A DNA stretch of 12,536 nt, taken from positions 1 to 12,536 of the forward strand of contig MHLV01000019.1 in assembly GCA_001819145.1 (NCBI GenBank). The letters are read 5' to 3'. The notes beneath the pieces were generated by a model, which was not told the DNA's origin, ran no database searches, and saw nothing but the letters and a program-made list of their open reading frames with translations. The first letter of the stretch is position 1. Every line of letters begins with the position of its first letter. Shown piece after piece: positions 1 to 6,674 of this stretch. The stretch comes from Candidatus Nealsonbacteria bacterium RBG_13_36_15 (GTDB lineage Bacteria; Patescibacteriota; Minisyncoccia; Minisyncoccales; RBG-13-36-15). The translations under genes were made by a program, and so were the position numbers.

Positions 1-8
1 ATTTGACC

Positions 9-37
9 TTGACATAAATTTAATTATCTGTTACAAT
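9..37 (+). promoter_or_regulatory. Strong sigma70-type promoter for the small RNA at 44-176
   Basis: TTGACA at 9-14 matches the -35 consensus exactly, and TACAAT at 32-37 matches five of six bases of the -10 consensus. The spacer is 17 nt, the optimal length. The expected start (about 7 nt past the -10) falls at 43-45, which is exactly where the 18-nt inverted-repeat arm begins. This is the best promoter match I see in the window. The predicted start is an inference from spacing. Confidence 0.75.
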
Positions 38-43
38 AAGTAG

Positions 44-176
44 TTAGCCCGAAGCTGGGGGGTGGAATTTTTCTTAGTTTTTGGATAACCTGGATTTTTC
101 TGGGTTATTCCTCGGAAAAATTCTAAACTTTACGTTCAAACACTAAAGCCTAACCCCCAGCTTCGGGCTAATTTTT
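44..176 (+). ncRNA. Predicted structured small RNA, ~133 nt, class unknown
   Basis: No reading frame explains this stretch. Bases 44-61 (TTAGCCCGAAGCTGGGGG) are perfectly complementary to 154-171, giving an 18-bp closing stem followed at once by five T residues (172-176), like an intrinsic terminator. Inside it, 63-74 pairs with 114-125 (about 12 bp including G-U pairs), and 83-90 pairs with 103-111 (8 bp with one bulged T) around a T-rich loop. The 3' side has a 28-nt unpaired segment (126-153) in which CTTTA at 128-132 could pair with TAAAG at 144-148. A promoter sits at the right distance upstream. A rod-like RNA with paired ends and a large bulge recalls 6S RNA, but it is shorter than typical 6S and I see no diagnostic 6S or SRP sequence. 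The RNA ends within 2 nt of the pilB stop codon, convergent with it. Confidence 0.65.
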
Positions 177-1503
177 ATTCTGTACCAGCAACTCTTTCCA
201 CTTCTTCTATAGTAGTTATTCCCTGAAGAACCTTAATTAATCCATCATGTTTCATTGTTAACATGCCTTCTTCCGTTGCGTATTTTCTAAGAGCAGCAAT
301 TGAGGGTGAAGATAGGATAAATTTTTCCATTTTATCATTAACCAAAAACGCTTCAAAAATTCCTACCCGGCCACGGTATCCAGTAAAGTTACAAGCTGAG
401 CAACCTTTAATTTGAGGAATTTTCAGTCCTGGCCTCAGGGCGGGTAAATTAATACTTTTTGGAATATTTTTTAACTCCTCTTTTATTTTTTTAAAATTAA
501 CTGGGGAAATAACGCTTAATCTCTTGCATTCCTGACAGATTTTTCTAACCAGTCTTTGGGCAATAGCTAAATTAATCGCCGGAGCAATATTAACGGGTTT
601 TTCCCCCAAGGCTTGGAGACGAGCAATAGTCCCGGCGGCATCATTTGTATGTAAGGTAGTTAAAACTAGATGGCCAGTTAGGGCAGCCTGAAGGGCAATT
701 TGGGCAGTTTCTAAATCTCTTATTTCTCCAACAAGAATAACATCAGGGTCTTGCCTAACAATTGAGCGAAGGCCACTGGCAAAGTCATATTTTTTTGCGG
801 GATTCACCTGAGTCTGAGAAATTCCAGTTAGATGATATTCTATAGGATCCTCGATTGTAATTATTTTGATTTCTGGTTTTTGAATTTCTTTTAAAAAAGC
901 GTAAAGTGTCGTTGTTTTTCCGGAGCCGGTCGGACCAGTAACAATAATCATTCCGTTTGGTTGCTTGATTTCTTTTTTAAAAAACTCAAGAAGATCTTTT
1001 CTTAAACCTAAAGCCTCTATTGTGATTAAGCTTTTCGGGTTTAAAATTCGTAGAACGATTGATTCTCCGTGTTCTGTCGGCAAAGACGAGGCCCTAATTT
1101 CGATTGATTCTTTCTTTTTCTCTTTTGCCGAGATTATTAAAATAGAAAATCGTCCATCCTGGGGGCGATCGGCGATATTGAGTTTCAGGCCGGCTAGAAG
1201 TTTGACCCGGGAAAGAAGGGTTTCGTATATTTTCCAATCAAAAAAGAGAACGTCCTGTAAAATACCATCAATTCTTAACCTCAATTTGGCCCGTTCTTCT
1301 TCCGGCTCAATGTGTATATCGGAGGCTTCCAATAAGACCCCTCCTCCCAAAAGAATCTCTGCGAGATCTGTGGCCCTTTTTCCTAAATAAGCTTCAATTA
1401 TCCCCTTAAAAGACGGAATGTTTATTGCTTTTTTCTGAAGTTTCTTTAGAGCAGAGGGGGAAATTTTTATTTCGCCAGTGATTTTAGAATTGGAAGAATT
1501 CAT
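175..1503 (-). CDS. pilB: PilB/GspE-family type IV pilus or type II secretion ATPase
   Basis: This 442-aa protein is a hexameric assembly ATPase that would drive type IV pilus extension or type II-like export from the cytoplasmic face of the membrane. Visible motifs, in order: an N2-type region with ASDIHIEP (about 60-67), Walker A GPTGSGKTTT (190-199), Asp box ITIEDPIE (215-222), Walker B DPDVILVGEIRD (252-263), His box TTLHTND (282-288), and a zinc tetracysteine motif made of CQEC (323-326) and CSAC (368-371). All catalytic motifs are intact. The family is usually about 550-570 aa with an N-terminal MshEN-type domain; here only about 45 residues precede the core, so that regulatory domain is missing. 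The tetracysteine supports PilB/GspE rather than the retraction ATPase PilT. No other pilus gene lies in the window, so the pilus-versus-secretion choice is not settled. The gene is divergent from tsaE. Confidence 0.9.
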   Translation of the reverse strand: MNSSNSKITGEIKISPSALKKLQKKAINIPSFKGIIEAYLGKRATDLAEILLGGGVLLEASDIHIEPEEERAKLRLRIDGILQDVLFFDWKIYETLLSRVKLLAGLKLNIADRPQDGRFSILIISAKEKKKESIEIRASSLPTEHGESIVLRILNPKSLITIEALGLRKDLLEFFKKEIKQPNGMIIVTGPTGSGKTTTLYAFLKEIQKPEIKIITIEDPIEYHLTGISQTQVNPAKKYDFASGLRSIVRQDPDVILVGEIRDLETAQIALQAALTGHLVLTTLHTNDAAGTIARLQALGEKPVNIAPAINLAIAQRLVRKICQECKRLSVISPVNFKKIKEELKNIPKSINLPALRPGLKIPQIKGCSACNFTGYRGRVGIFEAFLVNDKMEKFILSSPSIAALRKYATEEGMLTMKHDGLIKVLQGITTIEEVERVAGTE

Positions 1504-1539
1504 AATGAAAAACGCCTATTAAAATTTACTTTCTTGCTC

Positions 1540-1614
1540 GGCTATTTTAAAGTAGAATAAAGAACTAGGGCTAGATTCAATTATTTAACTTTATATTATC
1601 TCTTTAAAATAGTC
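1540..1614. promoter_or_regulatory. Divergent promoter region with mirrored CTTTAAAATAG motifs
   Basis: The 114-nt gap between the start codons of pilB (minus) and tsaE (plus) contains CTTTAAAATAGTC at 1602-1614. Its mirror image lies at 1540-1552 (GGCTATTTTAAAG, which reads CTTTAAAATAGCC on the minus strand), with 12 of 13 positions matching. Each copy contains TAAAAT, a plausible -10 element, pointing towards its own gene. A CTTTAT lies a short way upstream of each copy. No convincing -35 was found. The plus-strand copy would start transcription at about 1617, at the tsaE start codon. The minus-strand copy would give a pilB leader of roughly 34 nt. Confidence 0.45.
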
Positions 1615-1617
1615 AAC

Positions 1618-2118
1618 TTGTTTAAAAAGAAATTTCTTAGGTCAAAATATTTAACAACAAACCCAACTCAGACCAAAGGGGTTGGGGCCGCTTTAGCTAA
1701 GAGAATTTTAAATTTTTTCCCAGAAAAAAGACAAGCCATTATTTTAGGGCTGGAGGGCAATTTAGGGGGGGGCAAGACTACCTTTTTGCAAGGTTTTGCC
1801 CGAGGGTTGGGCATAAAAGAAAAGATTTTAAGTCCAACATTCGTTTTAATGAAGAAATTCAAAATTCCGGCTACGAAACGTAATTTAAAATTTAAAATTT
1901 TTACTCATATTGACTGCTACCGAATTAAAAATCTGAAGGAAATTTTAACCTTGGATTTCCTTGAAATGATTTCTAACCCAAAAAATATTATAGCTATTGA
2001 ATGGGCAGAAAGAATTTCTGATATCCTGCCAAAAAACACTATTTGGATTAAGTTTGTAATTGACAATCAAAATAGGCGTAAAATTACCCTTTTAATTAAA
2101 CCAACGAAGGTAAAATAA
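1618..2118 (+). CDS. tsaE: TsaE, tRNA t6A biosynthesis ATPase
   Basis: TsaE is the P-loop ATPase that works with TsaB and TsaD to install N6-threonylcarbamoyladenosine at position 37 of ANN-decoding tRNAs in the cytoplasm. The 166-aa product shows the family hallmarks: Walker A GNLGGGKTT (47-55), LSPTF (71-75), the HIDCYR segment (97-102) and the IEWAER motif (127-132). The length is normal. The start is TTG at 1618; the frame is open from 1561 but has no ATG, and the domain begins soon after residue 10. No Shine-Dalgarno is visible, and a TAAAAT at 1605-1610 lies at a distance that would give a leaderless message. The stop is 2 nt before the next gene, so the two are probably cotranscribed. 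tsaB and tsaD are not in the window. Confidence 0.9.
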   Translation: MFKKKFLRSKYLTTNPTQTKGVGAALAKRILNFFPEKRQAIILGLEGNLGGGKTTFLQGFARGLGIKEKILSPTFVLMKKFKIPATKRNLKFKIFTHIDCYRIKNLKEILTLDFLEMISNPKNIIAIEWAERISDILPKNTIWIKFVIDNQNRRKITLLIKPTKVK

Positions 2119-2120
2119 AA

Positions 2121-3023
2121 ATGGAAAACCAAAAAAAGTTGTTTATTGTAATTGATGGAAATGCTATATTACACCGAGCCTATCATGCTCTACCGCCCTT
2201 AACCACTAAAAGAGGAGAGTTGGTCTCGGCCATTTATGGATTTTTATTAGTTCTTTTCAAGGCTTTAAAAGAACTTCAACCAGATTATGTCGTTGCTACC
2301 TTTGATTTGCCGGGCCCAACTTTTCGCCACATACAATTCAAGGAATATAAAGCTACCCGGGTAAGGGCTCCAGAAGAATTTTATTCCCAAATCCCCAAAT
2401 TAAAAGAAATTTTACAAAGTTTTAACATCCCTATTTTTGAAAAAGAAGGTTATGAAGCAGACGATCTTATTGGAACCATTGCCAACCTTGTCTCTGAAAA
2501 AAAGATTTTACCAAAAATAGAAACTATTATCTTAAGCGGCGATTTAGATGTTTTTCAATTAATTAACACCGAAACTAAAGTTCATTTTTTGAGAAAAGGA
2601 ATTAAAGATACCGTTTTATGTGGCCAGAAAGAGGTTGAAAAAAGATATCAAGGATTAAAACCCAACCAGCTTACAGATTACAAGGCCTTAAGAGGCGATT
2701 CTTCAGACAATATACCCGGAGTTCCCGGTATTGGCGAAAAAACGGCAATAAGCTTGATAGGGGAGTTTGGAAGCTTGGAACATCTTTACGAAGAACTTGA
2801 AAGGGGAGTTGAAAGGACTAAAAAAATAAGAAACAGAATAAGAGAAACTTTGCTTTGCTCAAAAGAGCAAGCTTTTCTTAGTAAAACGTTGGCTACGATT
2901 CAAAAAAACGTTCTTATAGATTTTAACCTAGAAAAATGCCAATGGGGCAGGTATAACAAAGTAAAAACAGCTCAATTATTAAACAATCTAGAATTTCAGA
3001 GCCTAATTAAGAAACTGCCTTAA
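2121..3023 (+). CDS. Stand-alone PolA-type 5'-3' exonuclease
   Basis: This 300-aa protein matches the 5' nuclease (FEN-like) domain of DNA polymerase I, which removes RNA primers and 5' flaps with two metal ions. Acidic and helical-arch motifs are visible: IDGN (11-14), FDLPGPTFR (61-69), YKATR (76-80), YEADDLIGT (111-119), SGDLD (139-143) and RGDSSDN (191-197). These are followed by the helix-hairpin-helix IPGVPGIGEKTA (198-209). The C terminus (LEFQSLIKKL) matches the linker that in full PolA joins this domain to the 3'-5' exonuclease or polymerase part, and the gene stops there cleanly. No polymerase domain follows, so it is a separate nuclease gene or a split-polA arrangement. A GAAGG at 2106-2110, inside the end of tsaE, is a plausible ribosome binding site about 10 nt before the ATG. 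Confidence 0.88.
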   Translation: MENQKKLFIVIDGNAILHRAYHALPPLTTKRGELVSAIYGFLLVLFKALKELQPDYVVATFDLPGPTFRHIQFKEYKATRVRAPEEFYSQIPKLKEILQSFNIPIFEKEGYEADDLIGTIANLVSEKKILPKIETIILSGDLDVFQLINTETKVHFLRKGIKDTVLCGQKEVEKRYQGLKPNQLTDYKALRGDSSDNIPGVPGIGEKTAISLIGEFGSLEHLYEELERGVERTKKIRNRIRETLLCSKEQAFLSKTLATIQKNVLIDFNLEKCQWGRYNKVKTAQLLNNLEFQSLIKKLP

Positions 3024-3039
3024 GCTCTTCTTAAATATT

Positions 3040-3057
3040 TGCTAAAATAGAGGAAGG
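3040..3057 (+). promoter_or_regulatory. Candidate extended -10 promoter and Shine-Dalgarno ahead of the sensor cluster
   Basis: TGCTAAAAT at 3040-3048 fits an extended -10 element (TGn plus TAAAAT), and TAAAATAG also occurs in both arms of the pilB/tsaE divergent region. Directly after it, GAGGAAGG at 3050-3057 is the clearest Shine-Dalgarno in the window, a few bases before the ATG at 3062. The two overlap awkwardly: a start about 7 nt past the -10 would cut into the Shine-Dalgarno. Either the promoter initiates slightly earlier or the gene is read from upstream. The -35 region is poor. Confidence 0.35.
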
Positions 3058-3061
3058 TTAT

Positions 3062-3940
3062 ATGCAAGAGCAAGTTACAGCACAAGAAGCTTTATGGCGC
3101 ATTCGAAACGCGTTAAGTTTTCGTTTCCCAATAGTTAGTTCGCTGCTTTTCGCGGCTTTGGTTTTAAAAGTTGTATTTGGGGTACCATTTTCTCATTATT
3201 TATTTTTATTAGCTCCCCTCCTTATGCTATCCGCTTTTAGCTACGATTCTATAATGAAAATAATAAAAAAACCTAGCCCTTCACAAGTCTTTAATCTCTA
3301 CTATGTGTTCCTCTGCTTAGACGCCATAACATTTACTTTCATTATATACTTTTTGGGGGGGGTAGCTTGGTTTGGTTTTATTTTTTACGCTTTTTATTTT
3401 ATGGTGCTTTTTCCACTTTTGCCCAAGAATTATGTTTATTTTTATTTCATTTATTGTACCGTACTTTATAGCATCCTCGTAACGGGCCAGTTTCTTGAAA
3501 TTTTTCCTTATAACAATGTTTTCGGCCTAAAAGAGCCGTTGCATTTAAAAAAACCATTCGTTTTAACTTCTTTGACGGCAACTGTTATAACCCTATGGGC
3601 CCTAGGATATATGGGGAACTTTACCGTAGGACTTCTTAGAGAAAAAATAGCGAAACTTCAAGTAATTAAAATAGCTCTAATTAAAGAAAAAGCCTCTTTA
3701 GAGGTAAAGGTCCAGAGCAGAACGAAGGAGCTACAAGAAGAAAGGGAAGGTCTGGAAGCGAGAGTGCAAGAAAGAACAAGGGAGCTGGGGGAAGAAAGGG
3801 GGGAACTGACTAAAAGAATTGAAGAGTTGGAGGCATTCCATAAATTAGTGGTTGGTAGAGAGTTAAAGATGAGCGAATTAAAAGAAGAAATTGAAAAACT
3901 TAATAAATTAAAAAAACAAAATGGTAAAAATATTTCTTGA
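3062..3940 (+). CDS. Six-TM sensor-like membrane protein with C-terminal coiled coil, paralogue 1
   Basis: I do not recognise a named family. The 292-aa protein has an N-terminal membrane part with about six hydrophobic segments (roughly 22-41, 43-62, 78-99, 101-120, 123-148, 168-192). A long charged coiled coil (about 193-290) follows and is presumably cytoplasmic. The coiled coil carries RTKEL and RTREL copies spaced 18 residues apart and ends in the signature VGRELKM (264-270). Glycines at 99-100 sit between the third and fourth segments, as in RegB-type sensor kinases. No kinase, cyclase or effector domain is present, so it looks like an input module for a partner protein. It is one of four paralogues here. 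Its last 20 nt overlap the next gene, suggesting translational coupling. A strong Shine-Dalgarno supports this start. Confidence 0.75.
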   Translation: MQEQVTAQEALWRIRNALSFRFPIVSSLLFAALVLKVVFGVPFSHYLFLLAPLLMLSAFSYDSIMKIIKKPSPSQVFNLYYVFLCLDAITFTFIIYFLGGVAWFGFIFYAFYFMVLFPLLPKNYVYFYFIYCTVLYSILVTGQFLEIFPYNNVFGLKEPLHLKKPFVLTSLTATVITLWALGYMGNFTVGLLREKIAKLQVIKIALIKEKASLEVKVQSRTKELQEEREGLEARVQERTRELGEERGELTKRIEELEAFHKLVVGRELKMSELKEEIEKLNKLKKQNGKNIS

Positions 3941-4799
3941 AAAAGAAGAAGCCCTGAAAAGATATAGTCAAATGATAAACGTTAGATTCCCGGCAATTAC
4001 TGCCTTTCTTCTTGTTGCCCTTATTTTGAGACTGTTTTTAAACACTCCCTTCCCAAATGTTTTATTTCTCTTAATTTCTTTAATGGCTATTTCTACAATT
4101 ATCTACGACCTTTTCTTTAGGAAGATTAGAGAACCTAAAACTTCTCAAATTATCAATGGCTATTTTGGCTATATGCTCTTTGACTTAATCATTTTGACTA
4201 TGACCATCTATATTCTTGGTGGAATAATCTGGATTGGATTTATCTTTTATGGGCTTTATATTTATATTGGTTTTTTGCTTTTCCCCAGAAGTTATTCTAT
4301 TTTTTATATCTTCTACTGTTCTTTTTTGTATACCTTACTGGTTATCATTCAATATTTAGAAGTTTTTCCCGAGCAGATCATCTTTTCTTTAGAAGAAAGA
4401 ATTCCTCAAAACCTTTCTTATGTATTAGCCACTTGGACGGGGTCTGTTGTTTTTATTTTGGTTTTAGGGTATTACGGTGATGTTTTTTATAAAATTTTAC
4501 AAGGAAAAATTGAAGAGCTTCAAAAAGTAAAAATACTTCTTGAGGAAGCAAGAATGTCTTTGGGGATTAGGGTTAGAGCCAGGACAAGAGAGCTTTGGGA
4601 AGAAAGAAGGGGTCTCGAAAAGAAAGTCCAGGAAAGAACAGGGGAATTAGAGGAAGAAAGAAAAAACTTAGACAAACGAATTTCTGAACTTGAAAAATTT
4701 CATAAAGTAGCTGTTGGCCGAGAATTAAAAATGAGAGAGCTTAAAAGAGAAAATAAGGAGTTCAAAGAAAAAATTTCGAAAAAATTATTGAATAAATAA
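3921..4799 (+). CDS. Six-TM sensor-like membrane protein with C-terminal coiled coil, paralogue 2
   Basis: This 292-aa paralogue of the preceding protein has the same layout: about six membrane segments (roughly 24-43, 44-62, 78-99, 101-120, 122-148, 166-190), then a coiled coil to the C terminus. The loop after the third segment reads LGGIIW around 98-103. The coiled coil has RTREL and RTGEL 18 residues apart and the tail VGRELKM at 265-271. There is no catalytic domain. The start at 3921 lies 20 nt inside the upstream gene and has no Shine-Dalgarno, which fits translational coupling. The N-terminal alignment with the other paralogues (RFPAITAFLL against RFPIVSSLLF) supports this start. The role is inferred to be sensing in the membrane and passing the signal through the coiled coil. 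Confidence 0.75.
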   Translation: MVKIFLEKEEALKRYSQMINVRFPAITAFLLVALILRLFLNTPFPNVLFLLISLMAISTIIYDLFFRKIREPKTSQIINGYFGYMLFDLIILTMTIYILGGIIWIGFIFYGLYIYIGFLLFPRSYSIFYIFYCSFLYTLLVIIQYLEVFPEQIIFSLEERIPQNLSYVLATWTGSVVFILVLGYYGDVFYKILQGKIEELQKVKILLEEARMSLGIRVRARTRELWEERRGLEKKVQERTGELEEERKNLDKRISELEKFHKVAVGRELKMRELKRENKEFKEKISKKLLNK

Positions 4800-4822
4800 G
4801 ATTATTTATCAAAGGTCGAATC

Positions 4823-4892
4823 TCCCGCTTCTCAACCTTAGCCTCATTGTTATATAATTATTGCTTATTGTTAATAAAAAGAGCAAGCGGGA
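4823..4892 (+). promoter_or_regulatory. Inverted repeat enclosing a TATAAT element, upstream of the V4R/PAS genes
   Basis: The 129-nt gap between paralogue 2 and the first V4R-like gene holds TCCCGCTTCTC at 4823-4833. This pairs with GAGCAAGCGGGA at 4881-4892 (11 bp with one extra C). A perfect TATAAT lies between the arms at 4853-4858, but no good -35 is found 16-18 nt upstream of it. No T-run follows, so a terminator is unlikely. It may be an internal promoter with flanking operator arms, or an RNA hairpin in a longer transcript. Confidence 0.35.
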
Positions 4893-4928
4893 ATTAAGAG
4901 AGAATAAGAATCTTTAAAAAGTTAAAAT

Positions 4929-5525
4929 ATGGGAGAAATACAAAAAGAAGAATTAGAAAAGCTATTGAAAACTAAAGGCGAAGTAAGGGGCGCAGTTTTT
5001 CAAACCGATGCTAAATATATTTTAGAAAAGAAAGGGGAGGAAGGTCTCAAAAAATTAGAAGAAAGAGTAAAAAGTTTAGGTTATCCAATAGACTATAGAG
5101 AAGCTAAGGCCACTGGTTGGTATCCATTTGGCCTAAGGATAATCTCCTTACTTTTAATTAAGGATACCTTTGGTTGGTCAGATTCAGAAATAAGAGAAAT
5201 GGGAAAGACTGCCCCTAAGTTTTCTTTTATTGTTAAATTTTTATTTAAAATCTTTGGATCTACAAGAAGATTAGTAAAAGAAATACCTCGTTTTTGGAAA
5301 GAACACTATACCATTGGAGAAATGGAAACAGTTAAATTTGAAGAAAAGGGGAAAGAATTGATTGTTCATCTAATAAATTTTGACACCTATCCTCTATTTT
5401 GTAAGTATCTCGAAGGATATATTGAGAGAATACTTTTGTTTAATGAAAAAGAGGTTGTGACAGAAGAAACAAAATGCGCATTAAAAGATAATCCGTACCA
5501 TGAGTATATTTCCCGATGGAAATAA
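4929..5525 (+). CDS. V4R-like small-molecule-binding sensor protein, copy 1
   Basis: This 198-aa soluble protein resembles the V4R (4-vinyl reductase) and related H-NOX/Bet3-fold sensor proteins. Distinctive segments are GYPIDYREAK (51-60), WYPFGLR (64-70), APKFSFIVK (95-103) and FWKEHYTIGE (122-131). The C-terminal part has the V4R pattern: a Cys in FCKYLEGY (C158), then a Glu-rich EETKC (C183), then seven residues and His191. Classical V4R domains usually have Cys at this last position. The protein has no coiled coil or output domain, but the next gene starts 10 nt before its stop and encodes a PAS protein, so the pair is probably made and used together. A ligand (metal, heme, hydrocarbon or redox signal) cannot be told from sequence. 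No YxSxR heme motif of H-NOX is visible. It is a paralogue of the protein at 6075-6674. No Shine-Dalgarno is seen. Confidence 0.6.
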   Translation: MGEIQKEELEKLLKTKGEVRGAVFQTDAKYILEKKGEEGLKKLEERVKSLGYPIDYREAKATGWYPFGLRIISLLLIKDTFGWSDSEIREMGKTAPKFSFIVKFLFKIFGSTRRLVKEIPRFWKEHYTIGEMETVKFEEKGKELIVHLINFDTYPLFCKYLEGYIERILLFNEKEVVTEETKCALKDNPYHEYISRWK

Positions 5526-6058
5526 AAAATCAAAAAATTCAAAGAGACCAGAAGATAATTTCGGAGGATTTATCGATTCTTGAAAGTCAAATAGAAGGCC
5601 TTTGGCAGTTTTTGCCTATTCCGATATGTTTTGCAAATTCGGTATTTAGTATTATTAATGCGAGTAAAGCCCTTGAGGATATTTTAGGTTGTAAAGGAGT
5701 TGAGGCCATTGGAGAAAACTTAAAGAATGTTTTAAAGGATTTTGAGAGAATAAAAAGAGAATTAATGCAGCAAAGATTAATTATCAGCAAAGAAACAACT
5801 TTACTGATAAAAAACAAAAAAGAAATTATTGTTGAACTTTCAGCAAAAACAAAAGAAGACGAAAAGAGAGAAATTATGGGTTATTTTTTCGCCTTTATAG
5901 ATATAACCGAGGTTAAAGAAAAAGAGAAAGAGCTTCAAAGAAAAGTTCAAGAGTTGGAAAAACTTAATAAATTGGCCACCGGCCGTGAATTAAAGATGGT
6001 AGAACTCAAAAAAGAGATAGAGCAACTCAAAAATAAACTGGATAAAAAGTCGTCTTAA
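5516..6058 (+). CDS. PAS-domain protein with GRELKM coiled-coil tail, copy 1
   Basis: This 180-aa soluble protein has a short N-terminal helix (ISEDLSILESQIEGLWQFLP), a single PAS domain (about 28-135, with ALEDILGCKGVEAIGENL and the terminal GYFFAFIDITE strand), and a coiled coil ending in TGRELKM (155-161). It has no kinase or other output. PAS domains bind small ligands or cofactors or mediate dimerisation; no flavin or heme signature is visible. The ATG lies inside the end of the V4R-like gene (10-nt overlap). The product aligns from its first residues with its paralogue at 6671-7261. The DNA encoding the tail (5927-6020) is almost identical to that of the paralogue, although the PAS domains have diverged. 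Confidence 0.78.
   Translation: MEIKNQKIQRDQKIISEDLSILESQIEGLWQFLPIPICFANSVFSIINASKALEDILGCKGVEAIGENLKNVLKDFERIKRELMQQRLIISKETTLLIKNKKEIIVELSAKTKEDEKREIMGYFFAFIDITEVKEKEKELQRKVQELEKLNKLATGRELKMVELKKEIEQLKNKLDKKSS
5927..6020 (+). repeat. Near-identical 94-nt direct repeat, copy 1 (coiled-coil tail)
   Basis: By my manual alignment, bases 5927-6020 match 7130-7223 at 90 of 94 positions with no gaps. The differences are at 5940, 5986, 6004 and 6016. Three are synonymous and one is Arg/Lys. The repeat codes for the KELQ...GRELKMVELKKEI tail in both PAS proteins. Confidence 0.85.
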
Positions 6059-6074
6059 TTTATTTTTTAAAAAT

Positions 6075-6674
6075 ATGGTTTTAATTTCAAAAACAGAAAT
6101 TGAGGAAATAATAAAGAATAAAGGGGAGGTTATCGGAGCTTCTTTTAAAGAAGACCTTGAGTTTATTTTGGAAAAAGAGGGTAAAGAGGGCCTTAAAAAA
6201 CTTGAAGAAGAAATGAAAAAGCTTGGATACCCTATAGATTTCAAAAAAATAAAAAGCTTTCAATGGTATCCCTTAAGTCTTAATATGTTATATCTGGTGG
6301 TAGCTAAAGATGTCTTTGATTGGCCAGACGATCTATTTCGGGAAAATGGAAGATTTAGCGCCAGAATTTCTTTAATTGCTAGAATTATGATGAAATACAT
6401 CATTTCTTTGGAGCGTTGTTTCAACGAGGCAGGAAATTTTTGGCAGAAATACTACACTGTTGGTAGATTAACAACCGAAAATTTTGATAAAAAAAATCGT
6501 ACCGCCTTTCTTGTCTTAAAAGATTTTACTGGCCACCCTGTTTTTTGCCACGTTTTGGAAGGTTACTTTTGGCAGGTGATTTCTTATGTTGTCCCAAAGG
6601 AAAAATTAAAAGTAAAAGAAATAGAATGTATTTTTAAAGAAGGAAAAACCCATAAGTTCCAGGTAACCTGGTGA
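6075..6674 (+). CDS. V4R-like small-molecule-binding sensor protein, copy 2
   Basis: This 199-aa paralogue of the protein at 4929-5525 shares the same order of features: KGEVIGASF near the N terminus, KKLGYPIDFKKIKSFQWYPLSL, a central FSARISLIARIMMKY segment, FWQKYYTVGR, and a V4R-like C terminus. There C158 lies in FCHVLEGYFW, followed by C185, seven residues and His193. The Cys-x7-His arrangement is kept in both copies, which suggests that it is functional. The protein has no membrane segment and no output domain. It starts 16 nt after the PAS gene of the first pair and overlaps the next PAS gene by 4 nt if that gene uses its GTG. The tandem arrangement points to duplication of a two-gene V4R-PAS unit. 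Confidence 0.6.
   Translation: MVLISKTEIEEIIKNKGEVIGASFKEDLEFILEKEGKEGLKKLEEEMKKLGYPIDFKKIKSFQWYPLSLNMLYLVVAKDVFDWPDDLFRENGRFSARISLIARIMMKYIISLERCFNEAGNFWQKYYTVGRLTTENFDKKNRTAFLVLKDFTGHPVFCHVLEGYFWQVISYVVPKEKLKVKEIECIFKEGKTHKFQVTW

Noticed and set aside
44..171. The 18-bp inverted repeat read as terminal repeats of a miniature transposon or as a pilB terminator
   Set aside because: No target-site duplication flanks it and no transposase is near. In the pilB direction no T-run follows the second arm, whereas the plus direction has both a promoter and a T-run.
44..176. SRP (4.5S) RNA or a tRNA-like element
   Set aside because: The GGAA-type tetraloop and conserved helix-8 bases of SRP RNA are absent. 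A GTTCAAAC at 134-141 resembles a T-loop but there is no acceptor or anticodon arm.
965..1390. Open frame on the plus strand opposite pilB
   Set aside because: It is the shadow of a gene with complete, ordered ATPase motifs on the other strand. Its own translation shows no domain.
4923..4928. TAAAAT as a promoter for the first V4R-like gene
   Set aside because: It touches the ATG at 4929, so a start 7 nt past it would fall inside the coding sequence.
4929..6674. V4R-like proteins as H-NOX heme sensors
   Set aside because: No YxSxR heme motif is present and the C-terminal Cys/His pattern fits V4R better.
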